Positions 58,456 through 64,000 of a DNA stretch of 64,000 nucleotides are shown here, piece by piece (the stretch's first letter is position 1; each line of letters opens with the position of its first letter). The position numbers were made by a program, and so were the translations under genes. Origin of the DNA: Gerris lacustris (taxonomy: Eukaryota; Arthropoda; Insecta; Hemiptera; Gerridae); the NCBI GenBank assembly GCA_951217055.1, contig OX578276.1, positions 29,101,505 to 29,165,504 of the forward strand, read 5' to 3'. Below the pieces are notes generated by a model, which was given only the letters and a program-made list of their open reading frames with translations, had not been told where the DNA came from and did not search any database.

Positions 58456-60265
58456 AGCCACGCGATACCTAGTAAATATATATTTGTTAAAAAAAAATAC
58501 ACGTAATAATTATATCTTTTATTATCAGCTTATCTTCAATATAAATGTTATAATAGAGAAACCATTTATTATTAACTGTTACAGTTCCGCGTATTGCTGA
58601 TTTGTTGACCTAAAAATCAAAAGTTGTTTAAAGAAACCTAAATTGATGAAGTTATTGCTAAGTCTCGGTTGTTGACAATAAGAATTTCGAAACCGTAATT
58701 GTAAACTATGAAGACGTTGCGTTGCATAACTTAAATCATGATGTTTTCTCTTCACTCGATGTTACCATTTCAAGGAAATACAACTGCTCCCACGAAGTTG
58801 TTCGGAAGTATCTTTTCAGCTGACTCCCACGTCCTTCTTAATTATTTTGATTGTGATGAATGATCATGGATTGGATAGAGTATAGAAGCTTGGTGCAATT
58901 GAAAACAGAGAGAATGTTATAAATCAGAAGATGAGAGGAGTCTACGGACTTTTCATCGTAAAATATATGAGACATTCTCTCTGTGATAAAATTATCTCAA
59001 TTGGTTTTTATTTTTGTAACGTATCTCTATCTACGAATGCATAATATTCTGTACATATTATAATACAGTTATTCGGTTTTTGAAATGTTGCAACTCTAGA
59101 TGAAACCTTGATGTTCCAGATGGAATGAAATAACATTGAGCTCATTGTGGTTTAATGATGAAATGATTACTGAAGGTGTGCTGGAAGCATGCTAATTCCA
59201 CGAGATGTAATCAAACAAAATACTCTCATACAAGTACACAAAAATATAAAAGGATTCATTCTGTGTCGTATTCTTCTCTGACCAGATTCTGATTTTCAGA
59301 CTGCCACATCACGCACATAAATAATAAATCTTAAAAACTTATATTCCGTTAACCTCACGAAATGGAGTTTGAAATGCAATAGTCTTCCATATAAAAATAG
59401 AATTAAAAGGAATCTGTCGGAAACTAATATATTATTTTCGATTACACTCAATTTTTAAATATATAGTAAACATGATACCAAAATATTGATTTGGATAATA
59501 TTAACCGTTAAACATCACTGTAGGATTCATATTCTTAAAAGAGATAAAATTATTAGGTACTCAGCTCCTTATAAGATTTAAACATGTTGAGTATGATAAA
59601 TTCTTATCTACACCACATTTGTGACAAGCAATATATTTTCTTTTGGCATTAAGAAAACTTATGATTCTTTGTATCTAAAAAAAAAATGTTGAATCACGAC
59701 CCTTATTCCTTCTTGTTTAAGATCGTTACTAGGCAAAGTACCGCTGCAGACCCCGAGGCTAGAGGGCGCATCATAAATCCTTGGTCCATCTCATTTAGTA
59801 ACATTTTGCCAAATTTAAGAAAAAAAACCTTTTTACCTACAGCAAATCATAAAAGAAAAAAAAATCTTATTTGTGAGCATTTGATTCATAACCAATTTCT
59901 CCTAAAAAAAAATTAAATTCAAAAGTTCAGGATCACAGTTACTTAAAACTGTTATTGTAGGTCATATTTTAACACTATCATATGATTTTTATTTATGGTG
60001 AAATTTATTAAAATAGTCTGCCAATATATTGTGGCAAAGAGCTCCTTCGCATCCTATTATCACACTTTTCTTTTACAATTAATTGTCGTCTAATTTAATA
60101 AAAATTTTGATTTTAATATGTCAAAATGGTTTTGATTTTTTTAAGATGAATAAAAATAGGTACTTCTTTCGGCAGACGGCTTTTAGCCATGCCTGATTTA
60201 CTTTTCTACTATGGTAAATGTAACAAAAATGTTATCTAAATAAAAGTATTATTTGATTGATTGAT
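58456..60265. other. AT-rich intergenic, no supported gene
   Basis: No gene. A minus-strand family B end ('gagctccttcgcatcctatt') is at about 60040-60060. Confidence 0.4.
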
Positions 60266-60268
60266 TGA

Positions 60269-60505
60269 GGTACTTCTTTAGATTGTTACTCCCCTATGTT
60301 TATTTTAGAATATAAAATGACTGACTAAATAATTATTACGACAAAAGGCATGTTTATTCCAATATACTTTGGGACAAAGGAATATCACACTTCTGTATTT
60401 TATAAGGGGAATAATAGTCCAAAGAAGAACATCCCGTACGCCTTCTTTAGATTGTTACACCCCTCTGTCTTTTTTATAAGGGGAGTAACAATCTAAGAAA
60501 GTGCC
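60269..60505 (+). mobile_element. MITE family C, complete copy
   Basis: 237 bp with inverted ends (GGTACTTCTTTAGATTGTTA... and ...TAACAATCTAAGAAAGTGCC). The interior matches both halves of the copy split by the Penelope insertion. Confidence 0.88.
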
Positions 60506-60574
60506 TAAAAAAAAAAATAGAGCAAAACTTTACAAGCGGAGAATAAGTATAAAATTATTGTAAGTTGAAATTAA

Positions 60575-61010
60575 TATATGGGCTATATAGGTTCGACAAA
60601 CCATGCATATTTCTTAAAAATCAAATGAGTACTTTTCGAGAAATTAATATATGGGCTATATAGGTTCGACAAACCAGCCAAATATCTTAAAAATCAAATG
60701 AGTACTTTTCGAGAAATTAATATATGGGCTATATAGGTTCGACTAACCATCCAAATTTCTTAAAAATCAAATGAGTACTTTTCGAGAAATCAATATATGG
60801 GCTATATAGGTTCGACTAACCATCCAAATTTCTTAAAAATCAAATGAGTACTTTTCGAGAAATTAATTTATGGGCTATATAGGCTCGACTAACCATCCAA
60901 ATTTCTTAAAAATCAAATGAGTACTTTTCGAGAAATCAATATATGGGCTATATAGGTTCGACAAACCATCCAAATTTCTTAAAATTCAAATGAGTACTTT
61001 TAAAGATTTA
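60575..61010 (+). repeat. 73 bp minisatellite, about 6 copies
   Basis: 'gagaaattaat' recurs at 60638 and 60711, 73 bp apart, with further units through 61010. Unit landmarks: 'atgggctatataggttcgac', 'aaatcaaatgagtactttt'. The unit is an internal segment of family B. Confidence 0.95.
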
Positions 61011-61214
61011 AGTGTTAATAAAAAAAACTTTGTGCGCATGTGGAAGAGAAACTAATAGTCGCACAAGGTTCAAACTTATATAGGACCACCAATAGACTAA
61101 TTGTGACCTACCATCCAAATTGCATTAAAATCGAACGAGTAGTTTTTAATATATGTTCGTTCTCAAAGATTGAGGCTAGACCGACTGACAGACCAAGGGC
61201 TAGACCGACTGACT

Positions 61215-61287
61215 AGAGGCTAGACCGACTGACTAGACCTCTAACCACCTCTAACCACCTCTAACCACCTCTAACCACCTCTAACAG
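61215..61287 (+). repeat. 10 bp tandem repeat plus short duplication
   Basis: Five copies of 'cctctaacca' at 61238-61285, preceded by two to three 'gctagaccgactga' units. Not the arthropod telomere repeat. Confidence 0.9.
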
Positions 61288-61403
61288 ATACGACACCAAT
61301 AATGTTCCCTGATGTCTGAAACGGATTTATGTCTTGGAATTTTTGAAATTGGAGATTTTAAAAAAAGTTCATTCTTCAGAACGATCACATGCTTCCATTA
61401 ACT

Positions 61404-61878
61404 TCGGTAGTAGTAGTAGTCTAGTACTTCCTACTAGAACGGGTAGGACGAACCACTTGTTCGAACCTTGCAATTAGGCCATCACTTAGGCCCTTTTTAC
61501 GCCCCGTGAGGAGAGTTCCAGTTACTTCACACATCATACATTTGTACATTGTACCGCCGAAGCGAGTATGGTGTGGTCATTAGTAAGCTATATAAGCGTG
61601 CGTCAAAGCGTGGGGGAAGAGTCCCCATAAAGGGTGTCCCTCGCCCTGCTCCGTCCTCGAACCATAGATACAAATCACATCATCATGACGCGGATCGGAC
61701 CCACATCAAAGAGTGGGGGAAGAGTCCCCATAAAGGGTGTCCCTCGCCCTGCACCGTCCGCGATTCATTGATGCAATTCAGAGTATCATGGCACGGGATC
61801 GAACCCACGACCTCGAGTTGCCTCGACTTAGTGATAGCTGAGCGACCGCCCTAAGACGCTCGGCTACCCTGGCTCCCC
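61404..61878 (-). repeat. tRNA(Leu/Ser-type)-derived SINE, long copy, minus strand
   Basis: Minus strand starts 'gccagggtagccgagcgtct' (A box) with a long variable-arm-like stretch and a B box in 'gtgggttcgatccc', as in class II tRNAs. The body contains a 106 bp direct duplication ('gtgggggaagagtcccc' at 61608 and 61714). The tail ends in (TAC)n, seen as (GTA)n at 61407-61420. It shares body landmarks with 24140-24430. Confidence 0.8.

Positions 61879-64000
<2,122 letters not shown>

Larger units (their letters stand above)
60540..61400 (-). repeat. Dispersed repeat family B copy with internal amplification
   Basis: Reverse-oriented family B. At its right end 'gatgtctgaaacggattt' and 'cagaacgatcacatgcttcc' are the standard start of the family. 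Its left part is expanded into the 73 bp array at 60575-61010. Confidence 0.75.

Noticed and set aside
61238..61287. Interstitial telomere repeat
   Set aside because: The 10 bp unit cctctaacca does not match the arthropod TTAGG/CCTAA repeat.

Overview
This is an AT-rich, repeat-saturated animal nuclear DNA window, most likely from an arthropod. It carries one large apparently intact gene and many mobile elements and tandem repeats. The arthropod call is an inference: Transib, mariner-like, hAT-like, Helitron-like and Penelope-like elements occur together with tRNA-derived SINEs and very long (TA)n arrays, and nothing has operon structure. No species can be named from sequence alone.

Layout. 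0-7 kb: no gene; dispersed repeat fragments, a perfect short-loop palindrome (391-460) and a ~920 bp fold-back element abutting a (TA)n array (4596-5513). 7-11.8 kb: the one clear gene, on the minus strand, a single-exon reading frame of about 1458 codons. It encodes a putative PD-(D/E)xK-type nuclease domain (FDD...QAK), an NB-ARC/STAND ATPase and 16-17 kinesin-light-chain-type TPRs. Decayed TPR units continue past its stop. 13.7-17.2 kb: a small TIR element (MITE) split by a head-to-head pair of 5'-truncated Penelope-like elements, with a 14 bp target duplication and hammerhead-like motifs at both outer ends. 18.5-22.4 kb: a SINE head, a 56 bp minisatellite and a Helitron-like element containing a decayed Transib transposon whose ends look like 23-spacer recombination signals. 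24-29.8 kb: a SINE, a 75/69 bp minisatellite, a 106 bp perfect palindrome, a minus-strand Helitron-like element and a MITE. 31.7-37.5 kb: nested fold-backs, dispersed repeats and a hAT-like element with an 8 bp target duplication. 38.65-41.17 kb: a satellite with clear higher-order structure. 42.1-42.86 kb: a retrozyme-like element with a 301 bp unit and a long-range hammerhead ribozyme, between two (TA)n arrays. 43-64 kb: minisatellites, a mariner-like MITE, SINEs, (TA)n arrays and long stretches with no recognisable gene.

How the parts relate. The large gene has the effector-switch-sensor order of STAND immune proteins (nuclease, NTPase, repeat sensor), an order best known from bacterial anti-phage Avs/CBASS-like proteins. 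Its TPR half is itself a 126 bp tandem repeat that appears to be expanding and decaying. The rest of the window is shaped by mobile elements, by inverted duplication at every scale (28 bp to 3 kb) and by tandem amplification. Two different kinds of self-cleaving RNA motif occur within 30 kb of each other. All calls are by eye; no database search was possible.
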